The position numbers and the translations under genes were made by a program. A model generated the notes under the pieces. That model saw only the letters and a program-made list of their open reading frames with translations, ran no database searches and was not told the DNA's origin. From assembly GCA_965153455.1 (NCBI GenBank), contig OZ234493.1:1488001-1552000 (forward strand): a stretch of 64,000 nucleotides of DNA, read 5' to 3'. The DNA is from Sphagnum compactum. Its lineage: Eukaryota > Bryophyta > Sphagnopsida > Sphagnales. Within the stretch, counting starts at the first letter, position 1, and every line of letters begins with the position of its first letter. Below, piece by piece: positions 25,070 through 36,500 of the stretch.

Positions 25070-25165
25070 TAAGTTGCAAGTATAAAGAATTGAACTCCAA
25101 ACCTTCACAATGATAAACCAAGTCTTTACCAATAAACTACACCACCAAAGGTGATCACCTTTTGT
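25070..25165 (-). repeat. tRNA-like SINE head, copy 2 (minus)
   Basis: Read on the minus strand, ggtggtgtagtttattggta is A-box-like and ggagttcaattc is B-box-like, followed by atacttgcaact. It aligns with copy 1 at 21383-21480 across both boxes and the flanking words. It is diverged and cannot be folded into a full tRNA. Confidence 0.55.
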
Positions 25166-25199
25166 CAAGTTTTTTGTCACATATTTATTTCACATCATT

Positions 25200-26445
25200 A
25201 AAGATAGTGGCTAAACTTAAGTGACAACTAGTGATTAAAATTAGGCTAAACATAATGGTTACATATTGGCTAAACCTAGGTGACAATTAGTGACTAAAAT
25301 CAAGCTAAACATAATCGTTGAACATAATGAGTACACATTAACTAAACCTAATGATTAAATGTAATGGTTAAACTTAGTTGATAAACTTAATGATTGAACT
25401 TCATGGCTAAGCTTTAGTTAAACCTAATGGCTAAATATAATAGTTAAATATAATGATTAAACTTTGGCTAAATCTAATGGCTAAACACAATGACTAAACC
25501 TAGTTCATAAACTTAATGGTTAAATTTTATGGTTAAACTTTGGTTAAACCTAATTGACAAACCTAATGGTTAAGCTTTATGGTTAAACTTTGGCTAAACT
25601 TTGGCTAAACCTAACATTGAATAAATGTAATGGTTAAACTTAATGGCTAAACTTTGATTAAACTTTGGCTAAACCTAATGGTTAAATTTAATAACTAAAC
25701 ATAATGACAAAATTTTGGCTAAATTTCTAATGGCTATACCAAGTTGATAAATTTAATGGCTAAACTTCATTGCTAAACTTTGTCTAAACATAGTGGCTAA
25801 ATCTAATGGTTAAACATCATGGCTAATCTTAGTTATTAACATAATGGATAAATTTCATTACTAACTTTGGCTAACATTAATGGGTAAATCTAGCATAATG
25901 ACGAAACTTTGGTTCAACCTAGTGATTAAACATAATGGTAAAACCAAATTGATAAATCTATTGGCTATACTTTATGGTTAAACTTTGGCTAAATCTAGTG
26001 GCTAAACATAGTGATTAAACCTTAGTTAAATCTAATGGTTAAACATAATGATTAAACTTTGGCTAAACATAATGCTTAAACTTAACGGTTAAACATACTA
26101 ATTAAAAATTGGTTAAATGTAGTGGTTAAATTTAAGCTAAATTTAGTAGGTAAACATAATGGTCATATTTAGGTTAAACTTAATGGGTAAACCTAATGAT
26201 TAAATATAATGGTTAAACTTAATTTATACATAGTGGCTATACCTAGTGGCCAAATATAATGGTTCAACTTAAGCTAAACCTAATGGTTAAACATAATGAC
26301 TAAACCTAATGGTTAAATTTAAGTTAAACCTAAGGGCTAAAATTTAGTTAAAATTTGGGACTTGGGTAAATTTAATGGTTAAACATAGTGGCTAAACCTA
26401 ATGGCTACACTTAGTGGCTAAAATTAGGTAGGTAGGTGGGTAGGT
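25200..26445. repeat. Degenerate satellite of about 12-bp units (taatggttaaac)
   Basis: More than 1.2 kb consists almost entirely of the words taatggttaaac, ctaatggctaaac, aactttggctaaa and their close variants, head to tail, interrupted by irregular unit lengths. Several units contain ctaaacc, which resembles the plant telomere repeat, but the regular TTTAGGG period is absent. There is no open frame. The array passes directly into a taggtaggtgggtagg tract at 26423-26448. Confidence 0.9.
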
Positions 26446-27740
26446 GTTGGGCCAAAGTTAACTTAACTCAATTTTGATTAGGAAGTATAGGGCATCTAAA
26501 GAAGTTTTGGGGTTAACCAAAAAGTTTGAAGGTGTTAGGATAGTACCTTGACCTTATCTTTGTTATACTAAATGGGTGGGTGGCCTGGTTAAATTAAGGA
26601 AGGGGGTAGATGGGCTAAATTAGGATAAGAATGGATGTCTTATCCTAATCAAGCTAGGGAAAACTTGCTGGATAAGGTGGTCCGGATAAAAAGGTGGGGT
26701 GTGAATTTCCTAAAAACTTGCAGCAATTAGGGTTAGGTAAGGGAGTAAGGATGGCGCCTTTATGGGGGCTGAAAGTTGTTGCTGAGTTTTTTTCTTTTCT
26801 TAAATGTGTGGAACACAAAGGAGGGTGGGAGTGAAGGAATGATGATGATGTGGGGAAGAAAGGAAGCTGGGTTATCATGAAAAAATAAGTTCCTCAAGAT
26901 GCAATATAGTCAACACATGCCCTGGGAGGTGGAGGTAAGATCCTCAAACGGTGGGGCGGCAACTGCCCAAGAAGAGGAGCTCACTATGTATGATGATTAG
27001 AGGCGAATGGGAGGGGGAGAAATAGAGGTACTTGAATTGGTTGCTAGAGTAGGACGATAGGAATAGACAAGGAGGAGATAGGATGGGTTTTTAGCAATGT
27101 GGAATTGTTATAAGAATAGAAATAGATAGTGGCCAAGGAGGAAGAAAGAGATGAGAAGAAGAGATGGTGTTTGTGTGATGCAAGAAATTGGAGGAGGTGT
27201 TCATAGTGGTAGACCTAGGAAGGGTGGTCAGAGAGGGACCAATGAGATGTTAAGATTATGAATTAATTAGGAACTAAACTTGTGAACAATAAAATTTTAA
27301 GGCAATATATTATTCATTTCTCTTGGAAATGTGATGACTATGGGTGCAAACAATTGCTGGATTATATGAACTTTGATGTAAAAAACATAATGTGCATTAG
27401 GGTTGCAACTGGTCAAAGAATTAAAAAGATAATGGTAAAAAAAAAGATGGTTGTTATCCGCATCAACCAGGAGAAGGGGAACTAAAGTCAAAGAACTTCA
27501 AGAGCAGAACAATTAGGAGAGTAAGTAGGGTTGTGAATTATACCAGATAAAAGAAGGAACTCTCATTCAAAGAAAGAGGGAAAAAAATAAAAGAGTTGCT
27601 TTGGGAGTAACGGGATTCTATTAGGGCAGCATTTAGGGTAAAGAAGTAGAGTCACAATTGGTTACTCCCCCTTTTAACCATATCCAAGGGGTGAAGGGGA
27701 AAGGACCTAGGTAGAGGTGTTCATGACGTGCTAAATTTGT
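26446..27740. other. Purine-rich intergenic DNA, no gene seen
   Basis: The plus strand is rich in GGA, GAA and GGGTGG words from about 26570 to 27240, giving long but repeat-driven open frames on both strands. No domain or splice-bounded exon was recognised. Confidence 0.4.
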
Positions 27741-27747
27741 TCTTAAC

Positions 27748-27905
27748 AGTAGGTAAGTAGGTAGGTTATACGAAGATGAGAAAATATAGGTAGGTACATA
27801 GGTGGGGAAGTAGTAGGTGGGTGGGTGGATGGGTAACAGGTAAATAATAGTAGGTAAATAGTTAGCTAAGTAAATAGGTGGGTGAGTAGGTAGGTGGTAG
27901 ATACA
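27748..27905. repeat. TAGG/GGTA tract
   Basis: Repeated taggtaagtaggtagg, gtaggtgggtgggtgg and aggtaaatag words over about 160 bases. The 96-codon minus-strand frame here (Pro-Thr-Tyr repeats) is a by-product of the repeat. Confidence 0.85.
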
Positions 27906-27939
27906 TAGCCAATAGTAGACCATGTCACATTTGATTAAG

Positions 27940-28095
27940 GATCATTAGTAATCTTGATTTAATATTCAACTTGATTTAAAACCATGGGTCATTTTGATTA
28001 AAAATCATTGGCCATCTTGATTAAATGTTCAACTTGATTAAAACCATTGGCCATTTTGACTAAGGTTGTACAACTTGATTATATATATCTAGTCA
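27940..28095. repeat. Two-copy local repeat, unit about 62 bp
   Basis: The statement caacttgatt(t)aaaaccat..g(g)tcattttgattaa appears at about 27968 and again at about 28030, with related single words before and after (cattggccatcttgattaaa). The copies are diverged by several bases. Confidence 0.7.
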
Positions 28096-28614
28096 AATAA
28101 ACCATTATAGTCAAGTTGATTAGTCAAAAAATACATGTGTCCTTCAAACCAAAGCCTTTAATTAAAATGTACATGTCCATAGTCAAAAATGATAAATTAG
28201 TCAACTTGAATTTATTAAAAAACCATGATTTATAATAATACATGTGGCATCATGATTTTGCAACTATAGTCAATATGACAATGTTTTGGTGTTTGCAGTA
28301 AAATATTTCATTAATTTTCAATTTGTATTGTTATATATTTGTGATGCAAAATTAGTTAGTTGAAAATACCATTGATTTGTATAACTAACAAAAATTCAAT
28401 TTCTTGTAATGATGAAATGGCATGACATATGACAATAAGATGTTGTAAATACATTAGTCAAGATCATGATTCATGATATTAATTTTTATCTCATTTATTA
28501 ATTAGTCAAAATACCATTATTTTAAAAATTAACTATGATTTAATTCCCATCATGATGACATGGCAAGCCATGTGGGAACAAGGTGTTGTAATTATAGTCA
28601 ACATTGTGATTCAT

Positions 28615-28760
28615 TGGTGTAACAAAACACAACACATGCAAATATTAAATAAATGTTGCAACTTTAGGTCCCTAATTATCAAATAATAAAGTCACACATG
28701 ACATCACAAGAAAAATTACAAACTTAAAGATGTGCTATTGTGTTCAATATAATTAGGATA
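28615..28760 (+). repeat. Dispersed repeat family B, copy 2
   Basis: The plus strand carries acaaaacacaacacatgcaa, attaaataaatgttgcaact, ccctaattatcaaataataa, acatcacaagaaaaattaca and attgtgttcaatataa, in the same order as the copy at 24030-24170 on the other strand and the copy at 29255-29370. Confidence 0.75.
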
Positions 28761-29254
28761 AGTGATTATAACAATTAATTTCCATTGGGTGCAAACAAGT
28801 TAATAGGAAAAATTGGTGCGCCTTTAGGTGATTGATTTTTGGGAAATATTCTCAGAAAAAATCTTCAAAAATTTCTTTGTATTATTTTGTTCAGGTTTGT
28901 GTTAAAAAATTGCCATAAATATGTCATTTTCAAAGTTTTCCAAGTCCATTTACAAGTCCTTTTACTGCTCAAAAACAATGGTTACAAGTCTTTTTACACT
29001 AATTTTGAAGGTCCAAGTGTTAATGAAATAATCTCATATTTTGGAAATTTATAAAATAAGATATTAGATTTGATAATGTGAAAAATTTTAACACATTCTC
29101 AAGTTTAAATTTTTAAAAGAAATTGGTGTAAAAAACATAGAATTAAACAATGGTTACGACTACTTTTGGCGATTTTTGACTACACCCCATTGCATGATTA
29201 ATAATGAATGTTTGCATTTCCAAATGAAAAAATATCAAATAAAACCTTGACACT

Positions 29255-29370
29255 TGGATGCAATAAAACACAATACATGCAACTACTAAATGAACATTGC
29301 AACTGTAGGTCAATAATAATTTAATGGTAGACTCACACATGATAACATTATAGATATTACAAATGGAAAC
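29255..29370 (+). repeat. Dispersed repeat family B, copy 3
   Basis: This copy shares aataaaacacaatacatgca, aaatgaacattgcaactgta and actcacacatgataacatta with copies 1 and 2. It lies about 500 bases after copy 2 in the same direction and is the most diverged. Confidence 0.65.
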
Positions 29371-29583
29371 ATAGTCTCAACATTTTTTAGGTAGCCTAAA
29401 GAATCCTTAGTTAGCTTCGGTAACCCTTAAATAGACCCCTAGGTAGGTCCATATATAACCTAGATAACCCTTAAGTAAACCTTGAGGTAGGTGCTTTTAT
29501 AACTTAAGTAGCTTAAAGTAAGTTGAATAGGTCATTTAGATAGGTTTTAAAAAAATGTGAATACAATTTATAAGACATAAAAA

Positions 29584-29645
29584 CGTTGGTGCAATGGGAA
29601 GGACGTTGCCCCTCATGAAAGGTTCAAATCCTTGCTTTTACAACA
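29584..29645 (+). repeat. tRNA-like SINE head, copy 3
   Basis: gttggtgcaatgggaaggac is A-box-like and aaggttcaaatcc is B-box-like, followed by ttttacaac. It is shorter and more diverged than the copies at 21383 and 25070 but keeps box order and spacing. It lies directly after a stretch of aggtaggt/taacctag words (29385-29545). Confidence 0.45.
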
Positions 29646-30784
29646 TATACTTTTATATGTTAGATAATTTACAGGGCAAAAATATTGGTTAAGGCGTGTA
29701 AATTATGACACCTAAGCAACTTAAACTAGTTTTTAAAGCCTGCCTTAAGTAATGACATGTGTCAACATGGTATAAGTTGAAATTAGTAAAATTCCAAATA
29801 GTATAAATATATATTTAAATAATAATTAAATAATAATTAAATATTTAAATATATATAAATAATGCAATCACATTGCTTAATCATAAAATTAGTTGCAAAA
29901 TGACAATGTTACATATAAGTTGGTTTGGAGGGATGAAAATTGCCATTGCAACTTGGTTTTAAGTATTGTCTTTTGTGACTAGACCCTATAACAATTGCAT
30001 GTGGTAATTATGACTAAAATTAATTGTTAATCCAATTGTTGATTTGCAAATTCCTTGTATTGAAATATGAAGATAGTCCAAAAATATTTTACAACTCCTC
30101 ACATTGTTGTATCATAGTTATGAGTTTTGTTTCAAATAGTGCATTTACAGAATAACAGACTTAAAAAACTTGAAATAAAAAATGGAAGTTTTGATGTTAT
30201 TTTTAGTTTTTTTAATTTGGCATTACAAAAGGATGGACAAATTGAGAACTAACCAAAGGTTACCTACATGTAAAATGAGAAAAAAATGTTTTCAAATCAT
30301 CTTGTTTTGATGTAAAGTTTCATGTACAAGGAATTTAATGAATTTAGTTTGACAACCAAAATCATGACAAAATAATGTACATGTTTTCACACACTCATAA
30401 ATGCACATGTGTAATCAAAGTTAATTCTAAAAAATCATAGGCATTATCAAAACATCAATATAAACCAAACACCTATTGACAAAATGTTGAACATTTATGG
30501 AAAAACGTTCAAAAGATCTAATGCATTGTAAGAAATAATTAGTTATTCATGCAATGGCACACTTAATGGTTATGTAACAATGCTATCAATTGTCGTTATC
30601 ATCACCCACAAGAAATATCTAGTTTTGAATAAACAAGCATTTAAACAAATGCAACTCAATGTTCAACACAAAACTACACATGTGCATCATCAATGTTTGG
30701 GTAACACAAATTGTTTTCTGAAAAGAAATTATTGTCCCTGAGTTCTGAAAACCAATTTAATTATTTTACATATACCACATTTCC

Positions 30785-30860
30785 TTAAAAGGAGGTTGTG
30801 ATGCAATGGTTGAAAACTTTTTCAATAAGTGTGAGGTTTTGGGTTCAAAATTTTTTTAAT
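30785..30860 (+). repeat. tRNA-like SINE head, copy 4 (weak)
   Basis: gttgtgatgcaatggttgaa followed about 40 bases later by tgggttcaaaatt again gives A- and B-box-like words in tRNA spacing. The B box is degenerate, so this is the least certain copy. Confidence 0.35.
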
Positions 30861-31449
30861 CATTTTCTTTTAGGATTGATTTTATACAAGAAATCAAAAT
30901 GAAGATGTTAGATGCCAACTAAAAATGGTTGGTTGAAGTTTCCTTAGGGGAACATGATTGCTCCGGGCAACTTGAGCCCATTACAATGGAGTTCCCCATT
31001 CAATGAGCCTAAGGTCTTTGGAAAATAATGGTATTCTAAAGTAAATGGACTCAAGTTCTCTAAGGCAAACATGGTTTCCCCATGCTCCTCATGGTAACAT
31101 GGTTGCCTAAGGTAATTTGGGTCCATTTGGAAAGCAACGTGGGCCCATTACTATGTGAGTTTGGGTTGTGCAATGGGCCTAGGGAAAGATGGTTGTTTAG
31201 GGCAAATGGCCCTTGTTCCCAAGGAAAACATGGTTCCTTGAGGCGATAGGGCCTAAATTCCTAGGTAAACATGGTTAACCCACGGAACTTTGGCTCTATT
31301 TGCAAGTTCCCATCAAACTCCAACTTTCATTCTCTTATTTTTTAAAAGTGTCGAGCCTAGTGCAATAGTTAATTTGTTGTTCTTATTTAGTCTTTGTTGA
31401 TTTTGATATATTCAAAGCCCAATTTTTTGTTCTCTAAATCACTCTTATA

Positions 31450-32310
31450 TCAAGGTTAATGATATTCATCCTTAATAGTACAAGAACTGTTCCAACCCCA
31501 ATCTTGCGAGAGTGTGAGGATGAAGACTCACACTCCCGAAATGGGAACTTGGGAGTCCACCGAGACTCGCAAAACTTCAGAGAGCGATTGCAGGGGTCAA
31601 AACACCACGCATTGGAGAATTTTTTATATCATTGGAAATCTATTGAAGTGTAGATGTCTAAAATGGGCTCGCATGACCCATTTGGACATCTGCAGCACAA
31701 GTTATGGCAAAATGAAAGGCCAAGAGTCAAACTGGCAATTGGACTCCCGACCACAAAAAGTCGAGAATTGACCCGATCCCTGTGTGTGCAGGTGGAGTGC
31801 GACACACCGTTGGAAAGCTCTCAACGAAAGCTACAACTTTGCTTCAGACCTCATCCCAATCGAAGGTTTGAGTAAAGAGTTATAGTCCTGCAAAGTTGCA
31901 GGAGTCCAAACCTTGGCAGTTTCGGGACTTCTCCTTGGGAGTCCCAGGACAAAAAGCCATTCGGATGTAGGCGGCGTGGAGGGCGCAGATAATACTATAT
32001 GGGGGAAGGTGATGGCTTCCCAGGTCATGGTGAGTCTTGTGAATCCAAAGTCGCGCGTGGCTTGTCCTAGCACTCAAGGTGCATCAAACAATATTCTAAC
32101 CAACTTGTTAGTTGATTTGATATAGATTCGAGTGAGTAACTAGAATGCTTATCACTCTTCCTAGTCTCGTTCTAGAGCCTCAGCACGGCCCTCTACCCCT
32201 TTGAAGTGCTGAGAGCTGAGAGCGTGCTCTGAGCTCCTAACATTTTCGCTGTTCACTACCTTAGACTCTTCTTGAGTCTATCAAGGAGCTTGGGAGCGCG
32301 TCACATTAAT
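31450..32310. other. GC-richer island, possible LTR or retrotransposon leader fragment
   Basis: About 860 bases stand out from the surrounding AT-rich DNA by higher GC. Phrases such as gagagcgattgcaggggtca, cgttggaaagctctcaacga and gcagtttcgggacttctcct resemble the untranslated LTR/leader sequence of large plant retrotransposons. No reverse transcriptase, PBS or matching second LTR was found in the window. The open frames here (up to 85 codons) lack any domain. The nature of the island is an inference. Confidence 0.3.
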
Positions 32311-33240
32311 TTTTTTCAAAATAGGTTTATTAGATATTTAGACATGTCTATCATTTGTTCATTTAAAAACTTTACAAAGGGACAAATCTTGTCAAAGCAA
32401 TTTTTTTTAGACCTTTTTCTTCGAATATTAGTATTGGTTATTCATTAATGACTAAATTCAACTATCACATTGTGGAAAATGCACTGGAATTTGTCACATA
32501 CCATAGTTTCATCCAATGTGATTAAGAGGCCAAATCCAACATGAGTAAGGATTTTGTAATATTGTCAAAGGATATCAATTGTAATTCTTAAAATGAAAAG
32601 TTATTAAATTGCTATTATTAAGTGATGATTAGAATAATTTTGAAACAAATGAAAACTATGGTAACAACTAGTACATTGTAATTGTGGTCTACATGAACAT
32701 TAGTTTAGACATTGTAATAATCATGTACAATTAAACTTAAAGTAACTTGCAATGTGCAACTAATCCATACATTGAAGGAGCCACGTGGTACAAGTATCAC
32801 CATTTGTTTTCTTTTTCAACCTTGTCACTCGATTTATTTTTTCAATTAATGAAATATCATTAGCAAGTTGCCAAGACTTTTGAAGCTTTGCCTTCCTCTT
32901 CTCACCACTAATGTAGTTGGTGATTTTGTTGGGATGGGACTAGGTGAAGTATGTACCAAAGTTAAGGGTTGATGATCTCTATTATGAAGATAAAAAGCCC
33001 AACCCATTAACACACCCCTTCCCACGAGATTTCTCATGTGGGACACCATTCTCACAACACCTTGTCTCTCTACTTAAGGTGCTAGCTACAGAGGCAGCTT
33101 CAACACATGTCTGTCAAATAATTAATTAATTTTGAAGATTCCATGTGGAAAACCGAATATTACTGAATATTCCAAAAGATTCTACACATTCGTTCACAAG
33201 ATTTTGCTCTTTGAAATAAATTTTTGGGGAAAATTTCAAC
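32311..33240. other. AT-rich intergenic DNA, no gene seen
   Basis: Starts with poly-T and AT-rich words. A slightly GC-richer patch at 32870-33090 has 60-70-codon frames on both strands without a recognisable domain. Confidence 0.35.
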
Positions 33241-33542
33241 ATTTCTACACATAATATAATTGTTGTCGAAAGCCCGCCAAGGGTACTACGCTAACCAAGT
33301 CTAGATTTTTGGACAGGTGTTTTCTGTGGCAGCAACAGACTTCTGTAAATTTCCTGGTGGACTTTGGATTCCAAAGGACACAGCTGGTGCTCTTGTTTTC
33401 CTGCATGCTCCATACCTGAAGGATTGAGTTTTTTTTGTCTTCTATATAATCAGACTCATAAATAAAACTATAAAGAACTCTAACTGAATCACCACCTTTG
33501 AAAGGAAAAAAATAAGTGCATATGGGCAATGGAAAGAGGTTC

Positions 33543-36500
33543 TCAGTCAGTCACTCCCTCCAGCCTCATCAGCTTAATAGCTTCAAAAAAGATCTCATAA
33601 TCCAGCTGCAATGGGTGTGTGTCAATGCTTTAACAGGAGCAAGTTAAGAATCATCTTTATTGTAAAATCATCACTCAAGTGAAGTGCAGGCTTTTTCCTT
33701 GTTTAAATCATTTCCCAGTTGTTTCTTTTCTCAAGTAATAATACTTAAACCCAGTTAAAGAGCAAGCACATGGGGGCTGCAAATCAAGGATTCTGTAGTA
33801 AGTACTGTTGCAGTAGGCTGATGAAATTGACCAAATGCTTATCTATAGTAGAGCTCTCAAAACAAAGTTGGTGTGTGATTCTATTCTGGGTATGTTCAAT
33901 GCTTCAAGAACTTTTTTGTGATGGCCAATCAAAGTAATTCCTAGTGCAAAAAAACAGAAACAATTAAACACCAAGTTAGTGTGGGCAGCAGCAGCTAATT
34001 ATCAAAAGTGGACAGTAAGTAAGAGATCCTCACTCAGAATTTGCAACTTCTAAGTCCTATTTAGTTGGACACTTATGGAAAGCTTTGGTATTGTCTGTGA
34101 CACCATAGTACCAGAGATATCACACATCTGAATTTATTACTAATTGTTACCACTCTCATCAGCAATTTTTAAAGTCTCTTTTTTCTTTCTTGTTTCATTT
34201 CTAGCATCTTATGTGTGTGTTCTCAATTGTGTCTTATGCTACTAGATAGACGGTCCACATGATAAAAACTAACAAAGTCACACACATATAAAAACATTCA
34301 CATAAATAGACTCCGGAAATAGTCCTTGAAACTAAAACCCAAAAAGGAAAAGGAAAAACAAAACAAAACAACTAGGAACTTTGTTCACATTGAACTTGGT
34401 TCTAACCTACAGAAAACTTATGTTCTCTGATAAATACTTGACAATGGTAATCAAACATATTTGACAGGTTTGCATCATTTCTGTGAGCTCTAACAATTAT
34501 TTTTTTGTTTTTCTAATTTTTTTTATAGGACGTTCCCAGAGAGTCCCTTCTCCTCCAAGAATGTACTAAGCTTGTAACCTCAAAGGTAAGGAATACTGAG
34601 CCTTGCTATTCAAAGTGAGAAGTACTTAGTTTATCACACAGCAAAAAAGAACCCACAATGAAATTTTGCAGAAAATTTGTTCTGCACTGAGCATTTTTTG
34701 AAGGAACACTCTTTTCTTAAATACCCTTTAATTTGAAAGGCTGATTGGGCTAGTGTTCTTTGGTTTGAATGAAACATTTAATTAGTGTTTAGGGTTTTAG
34801 GCAACTCCTTTTAAGTACTCATTGAATTGAAAGGTTGACTGAATTATTGTGATTTGGTTTTGAAGAACAACTAAATTAGGGTTTAAGGTACAGGGTTCAA
34901 ACTTTAGACACCTTTTGAAAGGCAATTAGGGCTTCAATATTGAAAGGCTTCTTGGTAAAAACATGGTGTGTTAGCTTAGTAGCTTCAATAGGTGACAATC
35001 ATTAGACACTGAATGCTAAAGGATGATTGAGCCTGGACTTCAACAAAAGGCCACTCTCAGTGTCCCCTTTTCACTATGTTGATTACTTTCACTGACTTGG
35101 CTTTGGAAACTGCATAACAACTTATGTTCACTACCATGAGTACAACTCCACAGCTGTATTGTGTCAGGACAGCAATCTCTGGATGCAAAACACAAATAGC
35201 TGTACCTAAAGGGCCTGGTTCCTGCAAGTACCTCTTCAGCCTTGGGTGAACTAGCACCTAGACTGGGTACTATGGTAAAAATTGAAAACCTCAAATGTTT
35301 TCGGATTGCTCTAAACATTATGTATAGACCATAGTTATCTGTAAAGTCACGCGATTAGGGGGCGAGAATGGCCAATTTTGGCATAATAGGGCCTCACACG
35401 CGTGACTAGGAACGAAAATTTTACAAAACGAAATAACAGGATCCCAAACTAGTTTTTCCACCAATTTTGGTGGGAAACTCAGTTTCATCCTGTCTTTCCT
35501 TTTTCCTGAGCGCCTCCACTGCTGCTGCATATATTTTCACTGCTCTTGCATGTACAATTACTATAATTATTCTCGAACCTTGTGCATTAAATGTTCAGTC
35601 TCAGCATTTCATACTGAGATGCAATAAAATTTCTTTACTTTGTGGATACCACTGAAAGAGGGGATAGGGGGTGAAAGAGAGGGTGAAGACAGGGTGACTT
35701 TACGGATAACTCTACCATCTTAAGACTAAATCAGGGCTTAGAGTCCAATTTTAACATTTCCCACTTTTATTATAGCCTATAAGAAACCTCGCTCAAGAAG
35801 GTGGAGGTACCAGAGTAGGTGCTGGACGACTGGTTCACCCTGGGCCCTCTGGATGGGTAAAAGAGCTTGGAAATATTTTCTGTGTGGGGTAACACCCTAA
35901 TCGAGGGCATTACCAAAGTAAGGGCGCACAAGGCCATGTGAAGTCTAGTTCAAAATTTAATCCTCAATGGAGCCCTTCAATATCAAGAAAGTTGAAATTT
36001 CAATATCAGGGTGAATGATATATTGACTATTATTGATGTCATGTTGTAGCATTTATTGAATGTCTCCCTTTCTTTCCAAACATAGTTCTTTTAGGCATTT
36101 AAAATTTTAGGCAATTAAATAATTTATAGGATTTAACTTTGAGCACTCTCCAAAGTAATCACTTTTTGCCAAACCAGGCCTGGGAGGAGGAGTGGCCCTC
36201 TACATCTCACATAGTCTTCTCGTTGAAGATTGGAATTACTTATTGGTAACCCTAACCATCCCTCATGAGAATCTTGGCACTCGAATTGGGCGTCAGGTCA
36301 CAAGTTAAGCCCATAACCTTCAACCTCCGGTTCATTAGGGACTTACTAGTTAGCACACGGTATCACACCGGGCTCTCATTGGCCCAATGAATCCATAGCC
36401 CTTTGGTACTTGGATGAAGAGTTCATAATCTCTCTCTCTCCATGAGCATCTCGATTCCCACAAGGGATGCTTATGTCCAGTAACTCGCTTAAGCACACTG

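Larger units (their letters stand above)
28770..31440. other. AT-rich gene-free DNA around small repeats
   Basis: No gene was recognised. Apart from the listed repeats, 30900-31290 is built of loosely repeated words (ggcaaacatggttcccc, cccattacaatg, aggtaacatggttgcc), suggesting a diverged local duplication. Short open frames have no domain. Confidence 0.35.

Noticed and set aside
27633-27923. A 96-codon Pro/Tyr/Thr-rich frame on the minus strand, possibly a cell-wall protein
   Set aside because: It is a direct translation of the TAGG tract. There is no signal peptide, and frames change with the repeat unit.
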